Part shown: one piece after another, positions 43,169 through 52,963 of the stretch
How the letters are laid out: every line of letters begins with the position of its first letter
Position numbering within the stretch: the first letter of the stretch is position 1
From: Bacteroidota bacterium
GTDB taxonomy: Bacteria; Bacteroidota; Bacteroidia; Chitinophagales; Chitinophagaceae
Reading direction: 5' to 3'
NCBI GenBank assembly: GCA_023386555.1
Contig: JAEWJK010000003.1
Span: forward strand, 310,001-374,000
DNA: 64,000 nucleotides
Program-made: the position numbers and the translations under genes
The notes under the pieces: model-generated
The model's input: the letters and a program-made list of their open reading frames with translations, nothing else
Told to the model about the DNA's origin: nothing
Databases searched by the model: none

Positions 43169-43639
43169 TCATTTGATCTTTTCTTTCAGCATATTTCTTA
43201 ACTCATGACGCTGTTCATCTGTTGTATCATCTTTCGGAATCAGAAAAAAAGATCTGGCATCAAAATAAAGGTGAAAGAAATGTGGCGTTTCAATCCAGTT
43301 ACTAAAACGATCCCAATTCCAGCTTACATAACCATTTGGATTCTCCAGGTGAATAGATTCATCTCTCACCGTTATCACAAATGCATCCTTAAATGTTGAT
43401 GATTTGCGATAGATGGTATATGGCAGAATATACCAAACTGAAACCATCAACAATAACCAAATAGTTGTACCAAGTAAAAAAGGCTCCGGTCTTATTTTTT
43501 GAAAATAGAATAAGGCAGCAGATCCTATGGCAAAAACATTCACCAGTATCATCAGTATCTTTATTTCCGGCCGACTGATAAAATGAAAACGCAAAGCCTG
43601 TAAAACCTTCTTCTTATTATAACTAAATCCAAATTGCAT
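43169..43639 (-). CDS. YcxB-like membrane protein
   Basis: A 156-aa protein starting at the ATG 43639 (MQFGFSYNKKKVLQALRFHF); a longer frame is possible. Two membrane segments (ILMILVNVFAIGSAALFYF and FLLGTTIWLLLMVSVWYIL) form a hairpin. Behind it is a soluble domain, DAFVITVRDESIHLENPNGYVSWNWDRFSNWIETPHFFHLYFD..FFLIPK, the usual YcxB-like pattern. Function unknown. Confidence 0.75.
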   Translation of the reverse strand: MQFGFSYNKKKVLQALRFHFISRPEIKILMILVNVFAIGSAALFYFQKIRPEPFLLGTTIWLLLMVSVWYILPYTIYRKSSTFKDAFVITVRDESIHLENPNGYVSWNWDRFSNWIETPHFFHLYFDARSFFLIPKDDTTDEQRHELRNMLKEKIK

Positions 43640-43807
43640 GGCCGCAAAAGTAATGAAGTTAGCATACACATTACCTGCTCATAATGCATCAATAAAGCTA
43701 TTTTGTTTGCAGGCATTATTCTTGCCTAATGATTTCGCAAATAATTAAGTCCTTTTGGCTTACACTTGCAAAAGCTTGTTACTATCATTTCAAATAAAAC
43801 CTGATTC

Positions 43808-44806
43808 ATGCAAACTGCAGCAGATATACAACAGCTGAATGAAAAGATCAGCTATGCAGCCACTTTCGTTGATAATATAAGAGCAGAACTTTCAAAGATC
43901 GTTGTAGGGCAACAATACATGGTTGACAGGTTAATGATCGGTTTGCTTAGTAATGGTCATGTTTTGTTAGAAGGTGTTCCGGGTCTTGCAAAAACGCTTA
44001 CGATAAAATCTTTAAGTGAAGCCATTCATGCAAAGTTCAGCCGTATACAATTTACGCCTGATCTTCTTCCTGCAGATGTGATTGGAACAATGATCTATAA
44101 TCAACAGAAAGGTGAATTTATTGTTAGAAAAGGACCGGTGTTCGCTAATTTTATTTTAGCCGATGAAATAAACAGGGCTCCGGCAAAAGTTCAGAGTGCT
44201 TTACTTGAAGCAATGCAGGAAAGGCAAGTTACCATAGGTGAACAAACCTATAAACTTGATGAACCATTTTTAGTGCTTGCTACACAAAATCCGTTAGAAC
44301 AGGAAGGAACATATCCTTTACCAGAAGCACAGGTAGACAGGTTTATGCTGAAAGTGATTGTTGGATATCCCGGTAAAAAAGAAGAACAGATGATCATTCG
44401 GCAACAGGTTCAGGGATTGGAATTACCAAAGATCAACCAGGTAGTTAGTACTTCGGAAATAATCAACGGAAGAAACCTGGTTAAGCAGGTTTATATGGAT
44501 GAAAAAGTGGAACAGTATATTATTGATATTGTTTTCGCCACTCGTTCTCCTCTTGAATACGGATTGGGTAAGATGAAAGCTTTGATCAGTTATGGTGGTT
44601 CGCCAAGAGCCAGTATTAATCTTGCATTGGCCGCAAAAGCAAATGCATTTATGAATAAAAGAGGATATGTGATACCTGATGATATCAAGGCGATAGCAAA
44701 AGATGTTTTGCGACATAGAATTGGATTAACCTATGAAGCCGAAGCTGAAAACATTAATTCAGAAATGATCGTTGATGAAGTACTAAAAGCTGTGAATGTT
44801 CCTTAA
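43808..44806 (+). CDS. MoxR family AAA+ ATPase
   Basis: A 332-aa chaperone-like ATPase that usually matures or inserts cofactors into partner proteins containing VWA domains. Walker A is GVPGLAKT (56-63) and Walker B FILADEINRAPAKVQSALLEAMQE. Sensor and arginine-finger regions are intact. It is the first gene of an operon with DUF58, a BatD-like protein and a VWA protein. Its stop overlaps the next start (TAATG). Confidence 0.93.
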   Translation: MQTAADIQQLNEKISYAATFVDNIRAELSKIVVGQQYMVDRLMIGLLSNGHVLLEGVPGLAKTLTIKSLSEAIHAKFSRIQFTPDLLPADVIGTMIYNQQKGEFIVRKGPVFANFILADEINRAPAKVQSALLEAMQERQVTIGEQTYKLDEPFLVLATQNPLEQEGTYPLPEAQVDRFMLKVIVGYPGKKEEQMIIRQQVQGLELPKINQVVSTSEIINGRNLVKQVYMDEKVEQYIIDIVFATRSPLEYGLGKMKALISYGGSPRASINLALAAKANAFMNKRGYVIPDDIKAIAKDVLRHRIGLTYEAEAENINSEMIVDEVLKAVNVP

Positions 44807-45714
44807 TGAAGCAACAAAAGAACGATATTGAAACATCAACTTCTGTTACCGATATCCTGAAAAAAGTTAGGACACTTGAGATACTTAGTAAAAGGCTCAC
44901 TAATCATCTTTTTACAGGAGAATATCATTCTGCTTTTAAAGGAAAGGGAATGTCGTTTAAAGAAGTTCGTGAATATACACATGGTGACGATATTCGTTTT
45001 ATTGACTGGAATGTTTCTGCAAGAATGGGGCATTCATACAGCAAGGTGTTTGAAGAAGAAAGAGAGTTATCTGTTTTCTTTTTAATTGATTCAAGTGCAA
45101 GCAGTTTTTTTGGAACGAATGAACAAACAAAGAAAGAACTGATCACTGAAGTGGCAGCTATACTTTCTTTCTCAGCATTGAACAATAATGATAAAACAGG
45201 ACTGATCTTTTTTACCAACCAGGTTGAAAAATATATTCCTTTGGCAAAAGGCAGAGATCATGTATTGTATTCCATCAGGGAAATGATATCATTTAAACCA
45301 AAGAATAAAACTACTGATCTTGTCAAGGCTTTACAGTTTTTGAATAAAGTTTCAAAACATAAATGCATCGTTTTTATTCTTAGCGATTTTGCCGATGCAG
45401 GTTATCATGAAGCATTAAGAGTAGCTGCTAAGCGACATGATGTGATTGGAATACAAGTGTACGATGAGAAGGATGAAAAACTTCCATCATTTCCAGGAGG
45501 TGGATTGATACAACTGCAAGATCCTGAAACAGGTGAAATTGTTTGCCTTGATACAGCTGATGTACTAACCAAACATAACTACAATCAACAGTTCCAGAGG
45601 ATACTTACAGATGCAAAACAAACTTTCAGGAATGCCGGGGCCGATCTGATGCAAATTGCCACAGGGCAAGATTATGTAAAAGCACTTCAACAATTTTTTA
45701 TCAGGAGAGCATGA
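44806..45714 (+). CDS. DUF58 domain protein
   Basis: A 302-aa cytoplasmic partner of MoxR. The DUF58 signature GKGMSFKEVREYTHGDDIRFIDWNVSARMG is at 45-75. After it comes a VWA-like half with FFLIDSSASSFFG, a MIDAS-type DxSxS. Coupled by 1-bp and 4-bp overlaps to both neighbours, so a single translation unit is likely. Confidence 0.92.
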   Translation: MKQQKNDIETSTSVTDILKKVRTLEILSKRLTNHLFTGEYHSAFKGKGMSFKEVREYTHGDDIRFIDWNVSARMGHSYSKVFEEERELSVFFLIDSSASSFFGTNEQTKKELITEVAAILSFSALNNNDKTGLIFFTNQVEKYIPLAKGRDHVLYSIREMISFKPKNKTTDLVKALQFLNKVSKHKCIVFILSDFADAGYHEALRVAAKRHDVIGIQVYDEKDEKLPSFPGGGLIQLQDPETGEIVCLDTADVLTKHNYNQQFQRILTDAKQTFRNAGADLMQIATGQDYVKALQQFFIRRA

Positions 45715-46649
45715 GAAGAGGTCAATGGTTCATGGTGAATGGTCTAGGGTTGATGTTTTTGAAAACATTGATTTTGTTCGTTGTCTGCTTATGCGTTAAT
45801 GAATCTTATAGTCAGCATGTTTCAACCATCATCAGCAAAGAGAAAATTGTAATTGGCGAACAAATTTCATTACAGATAAAAGTACAAGGCATCAGCCATG
45901 CTACTATTAAACAGGATTTCATGTTTCCTGATTCTGTAAATCATATTGAATTTTTATCAGACTCAATTCAAACGATAAACAACTCTACAATAGTCTATAA
46001 TATTGTATTAACCTCTTTCGATTCCGGTTATTGGCAGCTTCCCGTATTTGAAATGATATTGCACGATAACAGGAAACTTTCAACCGAACCAATCGGTATA
46101 ACTGTTATGCCTGTTGATATTTCAACAATGTCAGACTATCATGATATAAAAGATATATTGGAAGTAAATCCTGAAAACAATTGGTGGATCATTGCTGTAA
46201 TTGTATTTCTTGCTTTAATATCACTGTTTGGCTTTTTATGGTTTCATAAAATTAACAAAGAGAGTCAGCAACAAATTACCTCTGTCGCTTCACTGGATAA
46301 ATTGTACAATGAACTCCTGTTGCAAATATCAAAACTCGAAACTACTGACAAACAGGACCGTGCTTCTGTGCTAAACATTTACAAAGATTCAGCTTCGCTT
46401 ATTAAGGAATTTATAGATGTTGCCTTTTCACAAAAGACGTTACATCTTACCACTGGTGAATACATCCTCAAGACAAAAGGCAAATTTTCAGATGCTACAA
46501 CACAGAATGATTATTTCCAGTTTCTTCGTTTGTCTGATGCAGTGAAGTTTGCAAAATATTTTCCGCCAGCCGAAGAAACAAATGCGATATTTCCTTCTTT
46601 GAAGAACATTGCAACTACAGTTTACAACCAAACGAAGTCTAAGAATTAA
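45711..46649 (+). CDS. BatD-like membrane protein
   Basis: A 312-aa protein. After a leader (hydrophobic LKTLILFVVCLCVNESYSQ) comes a periplasmic beta-rich region (STIISKEKIVIGEQISLQIKVQG), as in BatD/oxygen-tolerance proteins. A single membrane segment (NWWIIAVIVFLALISLFGFLW, about 157-177) and a cytoplasmic helical tail follow. It is shorter than full BatD. The true start could be the ATG at residue 8 or 15. It is embedded in the moxR operon with 4-bp and 1-bp overlaps. Confidence 0.75.
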   Translation: MRRGQWFMVNGLGLMFLKTLILFVVCLCVNESYSQHVSTIISKEKIVIGEQISLQIKVQGISHATIKQDFMFPDSVNHIEFLSDSIQTINNSTIVYNIVLTSFDSGYWQLPVFEMILHDNRKLSTEPIGITVMPVDISTMSDYHDIKDILEVNPENNWWIIAVIVFLALISLFGFLWFHKINKESQQQITSVASLDKLYNELLLQISKLETTDKQDRASVLNIYKDSASLIKEFIDVAFSQKTLHLTTGEYILKTKGKFSDATTQNDYFQFLRLSDAVKFAKYFPPAEETNAIFPSLKNIATTVYNQTKSKN

Positions 46650-47653
46650 TGTTGAAAGAATTATTCAATATAGAATTTGCATATCCATGGGTTTTATTGC
46701 TGTTGTTGTTTATTCCTGCATTAATGTTTTGGTACTACAATAATCAGGGTAAAATTTCTGCATCTATAAAAGTTACAACTACTTTTTTCTTACAACACAC
46801 CAAAAGCTGGAGAACAAAACTGCAGCATCTGCCTTTCTGGTTTCGCTGTTTGGGAATTGCATGTTTGATAATTGCATTAGCAAGACCACAGGAAACTTTT
46901 ACAGAAGATGAAATTTCAGGTGAAGGAATTGATATTGTGATGTGCTTCGACATTAGTGGAAGTATGACAGAGAAAGATATTCTTCCTAACAGGTTGGAAG
47001 CTTCTAAAGAAGTTGCACAGGATTTTTTAAAAAACCGACGTGGTGATAGAATCGGTATAGTGATATTCAGCAATCAAAGTTTTACACTGTGTCCTATTAC
47101 TACAGATCATAACACAGTTCGTTCGCAGATCAACAATATTGCAAGCGGTTATTTACCTGAAGAAGGAACAGCTATCGGTTCAGGATTAGCAACAAGTATT
47201 GATCGGCTTCGGCATACAAATTCAAAAAGTAAAGTAGTTATTCTTTTAACGGATGGTGTTGATTTTGGCGGAATTATTCCACCGGATATTGCAAAAGATA
47301 TGGCCAAACTATATAATGTAAAAGTTTACACCATTGGCATTGGCTCAGAAAAAGAAATTGAAGTGCCTGTACAAACTGCTTTAGGTACAGTTATGCAGAA
47401 GAAGAAACTGGAATACAATGAAGGTTTATTAAAAGCGCTTGCTGCTGAAACAGGTGGACAATATTTTCATGCTACAACTAAGCAAAACCTCCAGGGTATA
47501 TACGACAGTATTGATAAACTGGAAAAATCAAATGTAAAAGTTACCACCTATAACAGGTTCAAGGATAAATACCATTTGATACTAATGATCGGAATTGCAT
47601 TTATTGTTTTAGAGTTAGTATTAAGGCTTACAGTGTTTAAAAAATTCCCATAA
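46649..47653 (+). CDS. VWA domain membrane protein (BatA-like)
   Basis: A 334-aa protein with two N-terminal membrane segments (about 13-30 and 65-79), a von Willebrand A domain with the MIDAS motif DISGS (101-105) and ILLTDGVDFGG, and one C-terminal membrane segment. This is the BatA aerotolerance layout. The usual batB, batC and batE do not follow; the next gene is convergent, so the operon is a four-gene version. Confidence 0.92.
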   Translation: MLKELFNIEFAYPWVLLLLLFIPALMFWYYNNQGKISASIKVTTTFFLQHTKSWRTKLQHLPFWFRCLGIACLIIALARPQETFTEDEISGEGIDIVMCFDISGSMTEKDILPNRLEASKEVAQDFLKNRRGDRIGIVIFSNQSFTLCPITTDHNTVRSQINNIASGYLPEEGTAIGSGLATSIDRLRHTNSKSKVVILLTDGVDFGGIIPPDIAKDMAKLYNVKVYTIGIGSEKEIEVPVQTALGTVMQKKKLEYNEGLLKALAAETGGQYFHATTKQNLQGIYDSIDKLEKSNVKVTTYNRFKDKYHLILMIGIAFIVLELVLRLTVFKKFP

Positions 47654-47663
47654 GCCATAATCA

Positions 47664-48377
47664 TCACTTCCCTCCTACTTTCAATAATTCAACATCAAAG
47701 ATCAATACAGAACCAGGAGGAATATTTGAACCCGGAGGAGAATAATTTCCATAAGCCAACTCTGCAGGAATAAATAATTTCCATCGGCTGCCTTCTTTCA
47801 TTAGTTGTAAAGCTTCTGTCCAACCTTTTATAACACCACCCACTGTAAACTGTGCAGGTTCACCACGATCAACTGAACTATCGAAAATAGTTCCATCAAT
47901 CAAAGTTCCTGTGTAATGCACAGTAACAGTATCTGTAGCTAATGGCATAGCACCTAATCCTTCTTTTATCACCATATACTGCATTCCACTTGGCAATATT
48001 TTTACACCAGGTTTGCTTTTATTGGTTGCAAGAAATGTTTCGCCGGCTTTTTTATTTACATTGGCTTTTTCAGCCATCAATTTGTTGATGTAATTGTTCA
48101 GAATAAAATTTGCCTGGTCAGGAGTAAGTACAACATTTTTATTCTTCAATACGTCATTTACTCCAGTCATAGTTGCAGTTGTATTCAGTTGAGTAACACC
48201 AAATTCTTTATACTGTAAAGCAATGCTCATTCCTACAGCATAACTGAAAGAATCATATGCATTTTTTAAACCAGGCTGTACAGGTTTTGGAGTTGGCTTA
48301 GCCGGTGTTTTAGTTTTTTGTGCTATCGATGATCCACCAATCATTCCTAATAATGCGAACAAGAAAATTCTTTTCAT
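47664..48377 (-). CDS. FKBP-type peptidyl-prolyl isomerase (FkpA/Mip-like)
   Basis: A 237-aa exported folding helper. The signal peptide MKRIFLFALLGMIGGSSIAQ is followed by a proline/lysine linker, a helical dimerisation domain (FSYAVGMSIALQYKEFG...) and the C-terminal FKBP domain with VTVHYTGTLIDGTIFDSS and VIKGWTEALQLMKEGSRW. All typical active-site residues are present. CAAAAATA at 48395-48402 is a -7 box on the minus strand. Confidence 0.93.
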   Translation of the reverse strand: MKRIFLFALLGMIGGSSIAQKTKTPAKPTPKPVQPGLKNAYDSFSYAVGMSIALQYKEFGVTQLNTTATMTGVNDVLKNKNVVLTPDQANFILNNYINKLMAEKANVNKKAGETFLATNKSKPGVKILPSGMQYMVIKEGLGAMPLATDTVTVHYTGTLIDGTIFDSSVDRGEPAQFTVGGVIKGWTEALQLMKEGSRWKLFIPAELAYGNYSPPGSNIPPGSVLIFDVELLKVGGK

Positions 48378-48470
48378 TATAAAACTTTAGTGACCAAAAA
48401 TAAGTATTCGGTTATTGAAGAAGATGTGAAATATTATGGAGCCAGCTGTAGGAATACTCTGTAGCTTTCG

Positions 48471-48628
48471 TTGCGTCGCACTCTTGTGCTGAAGGTCATC
48501 GAGTCAGCTAGACAAAAAGTCATTGGTAATTGACCTGCTCAATAAAGTTTAGAACCTTGAAGTGAGTACCTCAGAATATTATTTTAAATTATTGTTTCGG
48601 TGAATCTCCTGCGTCGATTTGACACAAC
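48471..48628. repeat. Composite of type B core and long type C copy
   Basis: A type B core (TTGCGTCGCACTCTTGTGC, 48471-48489) on the plus strand faces a type C copy (48559-48627) ending GACACAAC. The interior AAAAAGTCATTGGTAATTGACC resembles that of the 27.5-kb unit. In the C copy about 54 bp separates GTGAGT from GACACAAC. The unit fills the 288-bp gap between the FKBP and M23 genes; the outer arm GTAGCTGGTAAAATAAAA touches the M23 stop. Confidence 0.78.
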
Positions 48629-48665
48629 GGACGATGATCTGTGTTATGTAGCTGGTAAAATAAAA

Positions 48666-49391
48666 CTATCCTTTTACATACTTCATCATCTGCAGAATAA
48701 TATCAGGATCAGGAGAATTAGATAAATATTTTTCTCTCTCGCTGTATTTGCAAACACCAGGATAATCACCTTCACGATAACCCATATCTAAAATGATCTG
48801 AAAATGCAGATGTGGTGGCCAATGACCATTCTCTTTTGGCAGACCAAATGTTGCAATTTGCTGTCCACGGTTGATGTATTGACCTTCTGTTGCTTTTTCA
48901 ATATCGGCTAAAGCAAGATGACCATACAAAGTATAGAAAGAAAAACCATCGAGTTGGTGCGAAACAATAAGTGTTGCTCCGTAATCTCCGTAATTATTAT
49001 TAAAAGCAAAGCTGTGAATCATTCCGCCAAAAGGTGCATACACCGGAGTTCCGGCTTTGCCCCAAATATCTGTACCAAGATGCAAACGTCTCGGTTCTTC
49101 ATATACATCAGCTGAATCGAAAATTTTACTACGACTGTAAACGGTTCTCAATTCAGCATAACCACCGATTCCATAAGCAGCACCAGCATCTTCCAGTATA
49201 TCTTCGACATATTCTGAGAACTTATCGGTATCATCAAATATTTCGGAAGTGAGTGTTGCATTGGTTGAAGTAAAATCCATTAGTACCAATTTATCTTTCT
49301 CGCTGTTAAAAGGAACAACAGGATAAAAAGAGGACTGGTTTTTTTTTAGCACATGAATGATATCTTTCGGATCTATTAATGGATCTTTCAT
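48666..49391 (-). CDS. M23 family (LytM-like) peptidase
   Basis: A 241-aa zinc peptidase-fold protein. The catalytic motifs are HLGTDIWGKAGTPVYAP (HxxxD), LYGHLAL and HWPPHLHFQI (HxH). There is no signal peptide, which is unusual for a peptidoglycan endopeptidase, so either export is non-classical or the substrate is cytoplasmic. It overlaps the GNAT gene by 4 bp. Confidence 0.88.
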   Translation of the reverse strand: MKDPLIDPKDIIHVLKKNQSSFYPVVPFNSEKDKLVLMDFTSTNATLTSEIFDDTDKFSEYVEDILEDAGAAYGIGGYAELRTVYSRSKIFDSADVYEEPRRLHLGTDIWGKAGTPVYAPFGGMIHSFAFNNNYGDYGATLIVSHQLDGFSFYTLYGHLALADIEKATEGQYINRGQQIATFGLPKENGHWPPHLHFQIILDMGYREGDYPGVCKYSEREKYLSNSPDPDIILQMMKYVKG

Positions 49392-49906
49392 TGGCTAAAG
49401 TTAACTGATTGCTTCGTTAACTCATACACCTTAACAGGACAATGATCTTCTATATCCTCTTTCAAAAATTGCATTCCACATTTTTCTATCACTTTCAATG
49501 ATGCCGCATTTTCAATATGAGCTTTTGCTATGATCCGATCTAAATCCAGATGTGCAAAAGCATAGCTGATACAAGTATTAGCAGCTTCTGTTGCATAACC
49601 TCTGCCCCAATATTTTTTCTTGAAACGATAGCCTAGGTCGACCTCATCTTTTTCCTTGATGTACTTTAATCCACACCAGCCAATAAACTCCTGGGTATAT
49701 TTTAAATGAACGGCCCAACGACCTAAACCCAAATCATATTGTGGAAGAATAATATCGGTGATTACCTGTTCTGCATTCTCTTTTGTAGTTGGCGGTTCAT
49801 GCAGGTATTGCATTACAGCAGGATCGCTGTTCAACTCAACAATAAGATCAGCATCATCTAAAGTAAACTGACGAAATAATAAACGCTGCGATTGAAAAAG
49901 AATCAT
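49388..49906 (-). CDS. GNAT family N-acetyltransferase (RimJ/RimL type)
   Basis: A 172-aa acetyltransferase. I chose the ATG near 49906 (MILFQSQRLLFRQFTLDDADLIVEL) over a GTG further up that abuts the leuS stop. It has WCGLKYIKEKDEVDLGYRFKKKYWGRGYATEAANTCISYAF, the acetyl-CoA loop of the Acetyltransf_3 group, and IENAASLKVIEKCGMQF. Members acetylate N-termini or amino-sugars; the substrate is unknown. It is in one operon with leuS and the M23 gene. Confidence 0.9.
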   Translation of the reverse strand: MILFQSQRLLFRQFTLDDADLIVELNSDPAVMQYLHEPPTTKENAEQVITDIILPQYDLGLGRWAVHLKYTQEFIGWCGLKYIKEKDEVDLGYRFKKKYWGRGYATEAANTCISYAFAHLDLDRIIAKAHIENAASLKVIEKCGMQFLKEDIEDHCPVKVYELTKQSVNFSQ

Positions 49907-49932
49907 CATAAGGGGTAAGCAATTGTTGTTCA

Positions 49933-52893
49933 CTAAACTACAACATTTACCATTTGCCCTTTCTTAAAGATGAATTTTCTAATCTCTTTGCCTTCAATCC
50001 ATTTCTGAACAACTTCATTGGCTAAAACGATCTTTTCTACTTCCGCCTGTTCAGCATCTAACGAAATACTGATCGTTGTTCTAAGTTTTCCGTTGATAGA
50101 AACCGGATACTGTTTAGATGATTCAACAACATATGTTTCATCAAACACTGGGTAAGTTGCATCCAATACACTTCTTTTATTTTCTAAAGTAGTCCAGAGT
50201 TCTTCAGCAATATGAGGAGCATAAGGTGTAAGTAATATTACTACCTGTTCAAGCACTTCTTTTTTATAGCATTTCAAATCATGCAGTTCATTGGCACAAA
50301 CCATGAATGCAGCCACAGCAGTATTGAAAGAAAAACGTTCAGTATCTTCTTCAATCTTTTTGATGGTCTTATGCAACACTTTTAATTCTTCGGGTGTTGC
50401 TTTTTCATCGTTCCATACTTTTCCCTTTTGCTCATCAAAAAACAAACGCCAAAGTTTTTTCAGGAAACGATGGACACCTTCAATTCCTTTCGTATCCCAT
50501 GGTTTGCTTTGTTCTACCGGGCCAAGGAACATTTCGTACATACGGAAAGTGTCGGCTCCGTATTTGTTTACAAGATCGTCTGGATTAACTGTGTTGAATT
50601 TTGATTTCGACATTTTTTCAACTTCTGAACCGCAGATGTATTTGTCAAGAAACCAAGTGTCCTTATCCCTTGTTGATGGATTATATATTACTCCATCTTC
50701 ACAAATAAACTCTGAATTCTTATATTCTTGCTTCCATTTAACGAAAGCATCCATATCTAATTCAACGCCATCTACAATATTTACGTCAACATGAAGCTTA
50801 TCAACATCACTTGGTGAATAAGCGAAAATCCTTGGTTCCGAATTTGAGTAATTATTTTCGCCAATTAATCCATTTGAAATGAAAGTGGTGGTTCCTCTTA
50901 ACCTATACACAAACCTCGAACTTCCCTGTATCATTCCCTGGTTCACCAATTTCTTATACGGCTCATCATGTCCTATCAATCCAAGATCGAACAAACATTT
51001 CGTCCACATTCTGCTGTATAATAAATGGCCTACAGCATGTTCGGTTCCACCTATGTAAATGTCAACCTGGTTCCAGTAGTCAGATAGTTTTTTGTCGCAG
51101 AAAGTTTCTTCATTATGCGGATCCATGTAACGTAAAAAATACCAGCTACTTCCTGCATAACCCGGCATTGTGTTGGTTTCAAGGTGTCTTTCTGTCCATG
51201 AATCAATATTCGCTAACGGACCTTCACCTTCAGGACCTGGAGAATAAGAATCAACTTTAGGCAATTCCAATGGCAATTCACTTTCGTCTAAAGGATAAGC
51301 AATACCATTTTTCCATTGAATTGGAAAAGGTTCACCCCAATAACGCTGACGAGAGAATGCAGCATCTCTCATTTTATAGTTGGTCTTTCTCTCTCCTATT
51401 CCTAATTCTTCCAGTTTGTTAATCACAACTTCAATGGCATCTTTCATCACCATGCCATTAAGAAAATCACTGTTACTTAGTTTTGCTTCTTTGGTTGGAT
51501 TTGCTTCTTCACCATTATAAGCTTCATCAATAATATTTGTAATCGGAATATTGAAATGCTTTGCAAACTTGTGATCTCTTTCATCACCACAAGGCACAGC
51601 CATTATGGCTCCTGTTCCGTATCCGGCTAACACATATTCCGATATCCAAATAGGAATTTTTTTCTGATTGAAAGGATTGATGGCATAAGATCCTGTGAAC
51701 ACACCACTGATCTTTTTCTCCGCCATTCTTTCTCTTTCACTACGACTTTTTACATAAGTAATATAATCTTCTACAACTTGTTTTTGTTCGGGTGTAGTGA
51801 TTTCTTCTACCAGTTCATGTTCAGGAGCAATGACCATGAAGTCAACTCCGAAAATAGTGTCGGGACGTGTTGTGTACACACGTAAGGAGTCACCAACAAG
51901 CGATTCTTCCCATGTTATACTTTCGACCGTTACCTCTTCCCCTTTTTCATTAGTATATTGATCAACGATCTCTCTGCTTTCCTTAGTATCGCCATAGTGA
52001 ATATAAAAATCAATCTCAGCACCGGAAGATTTACCGATCCAGTTACGCTGCATGTCTTTCATTGCTTCACTGAAATCAACGGTGTCCAGTCCTTGCAATA
52101 ATCGATCAGCATATTCTGTAATCCTCAAATACCATTGACGTAATTTCTTTTTTACTACCGGATGTCCACCTCTTTCACTAACGCCATTCACCACTTCGTC
52201 ATTGGCAAGAACAGTTCCCAAGGCTTCACACCAGTTCACTTCTCCATAACCGCAATATGCAATACGGTATTCCATTAATATACTTTGCTGCGTGAATTCA
52301 TCGAATGATTTCCATTCAGCTGCAGTGAATGTGCCGGACAAGGAATTGGGAATTTGGAATTTATCGTTTGGTACAGGATGATTAATATTCCCTTCGGCTT
52401 CAAAAATTTTGATCAGGCCATCAATAGATTCTGCTTTGTTGTTTTTTCTGTTGAACCAGCTTTTAAAAAGTTTAAGAAATATCCATTGTGTCCATTTATA
52501 GTAGCGAGGTTCTGAAGTGTTTACTTCTCTCTCCCAATCATAACAAAACCCAATATTGTCTAATTGCTTTTTAAAATTCTCAATGTTTGTTGCAGTTGAA
52601 ACAGCAGGATGAATGCCATGTTCTATTGCATATTGTTCTGCAGGTAGCCCAAAAGCATCAAAGCCCATTGGATGCAAAACATTAAATCCTTTTAGTCTTT
52701 TGTAACGTGAATAAATATCAGAAGCGATATATCCTAACGGGTGACCAACATGCAAACCGGCACCACTTGGATAAGGAAACATATCCAGCACATAACATTT
52801 AGGCTTCGAAAAGTCGTTTGGAACTTTATAAGCTTTCGTTTCTTTCCAGCGTTGCTGCCATTTTTTTTCTATTTCCCTGAAGTTGTATTCCAT
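49933..52893 (-). CDS. leuS: Leucyl-tRNA synthetase
   Basis: Charges tRNA-Leu. The 986-aa class I synthetase has YPSGAGLHVGHPLGY (HIGH motif HVGH, 48-51) and KMSKS at about residue 760. The CP1 editing domain and anticodon-binding end are normal. It is longer than E. coli LeuRS. One short part (about residues 172-185, PNDKFQIPNSLSG) looks like an in-frame low-complexity insertion. The operon continues into the GNAT and M23 genes. Confidence 0.97.
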   Translation of the reverse strand: MEYNFREIEKKWQQRWKETKAYKVPNDFSKPKCYVLDMFPYPSGAGLHVGHPLGYIASDIYSRYKRLKGFNVLHPMGFDAFGLPAEQYAIEHGIHPAVSTATNIENFKKQLDNIGFCYDWEREVNTSEPRYYKWTQWIFLKLFKSWFNRKNNKAESIDGLIKIFEAEGNINHPVPNDKFQIPNSLSGTFTAAEWKSFDEFTQQSILMEYRIAYCGYGEVNWCEALGTVLANDEVVNGVSERGGHPVVKKKLRQWYLRITEYADRLLQGLDTVDFSEAMKDMQRNWIGKSSGAEIDFYIHYGDTKESREIVDQYTNEKGEEVTVESITWEESLVGDSLRVYTTRPDTIFGVDFMVIAPEHELVEEITTPEQKQVVEDYITYVKSRSERERMAEKKISGVFTGSYAINPFNQKKIPIWISEYVLAGYGTGAIMAVPCGDERDHKFAKHFNIPITNIIDEAYNGEEANPTKEAKLSNSDFLNGMVMKDAIEVVINKLEELGIGERKTNYKMRDAAFSRQRYWGEPFPIQWKNGIAYPLDESELPLELPKVDSYSPGPEGEGPLANIDSWTERHLETNTMPGYAGSSWYFLRYMDPHNEETFCDKKLSDYWNQVDIYIGGTEHAVGHLLYSRMWTKCLFDLGLIGHDEPYKKLVNQGMIQGSSRFVYRLRGTTTFISNGLIGENNYSNSEPRIFAYSPSDVDKLHVDVNIVDGVELDMDAFVKWKQEYKNSEFICEDGVIYNPSTRDKDTWFLDKYICGSEVEKMSKSKFNTVNPDDLVNKYGADTFRMYEMFLGPVEQSKPWDTKGIEGVHRFLKKLWRLFFDEQKGKVWNDEKATPEELKVLHKTIKKIEEDTERFSFNTAVAAFMVCANELHDLKCYKKEVLEQVVILLTPYAPHIAEELWTTLENKRSVLDATYPVFDETYVVESSKQYPVSINGKLRTTISISLDAEQAEVEKIVLANEVVQKWIEGKEIRKFIFKKGQMVNVVV

Positions 52894-52963
52894 TCTATGT
52901 CTGAGCTCTGATTTATGATATCTGATTTATGTAAACAGCTTTCGATTGTTTACTCATCGTTCC

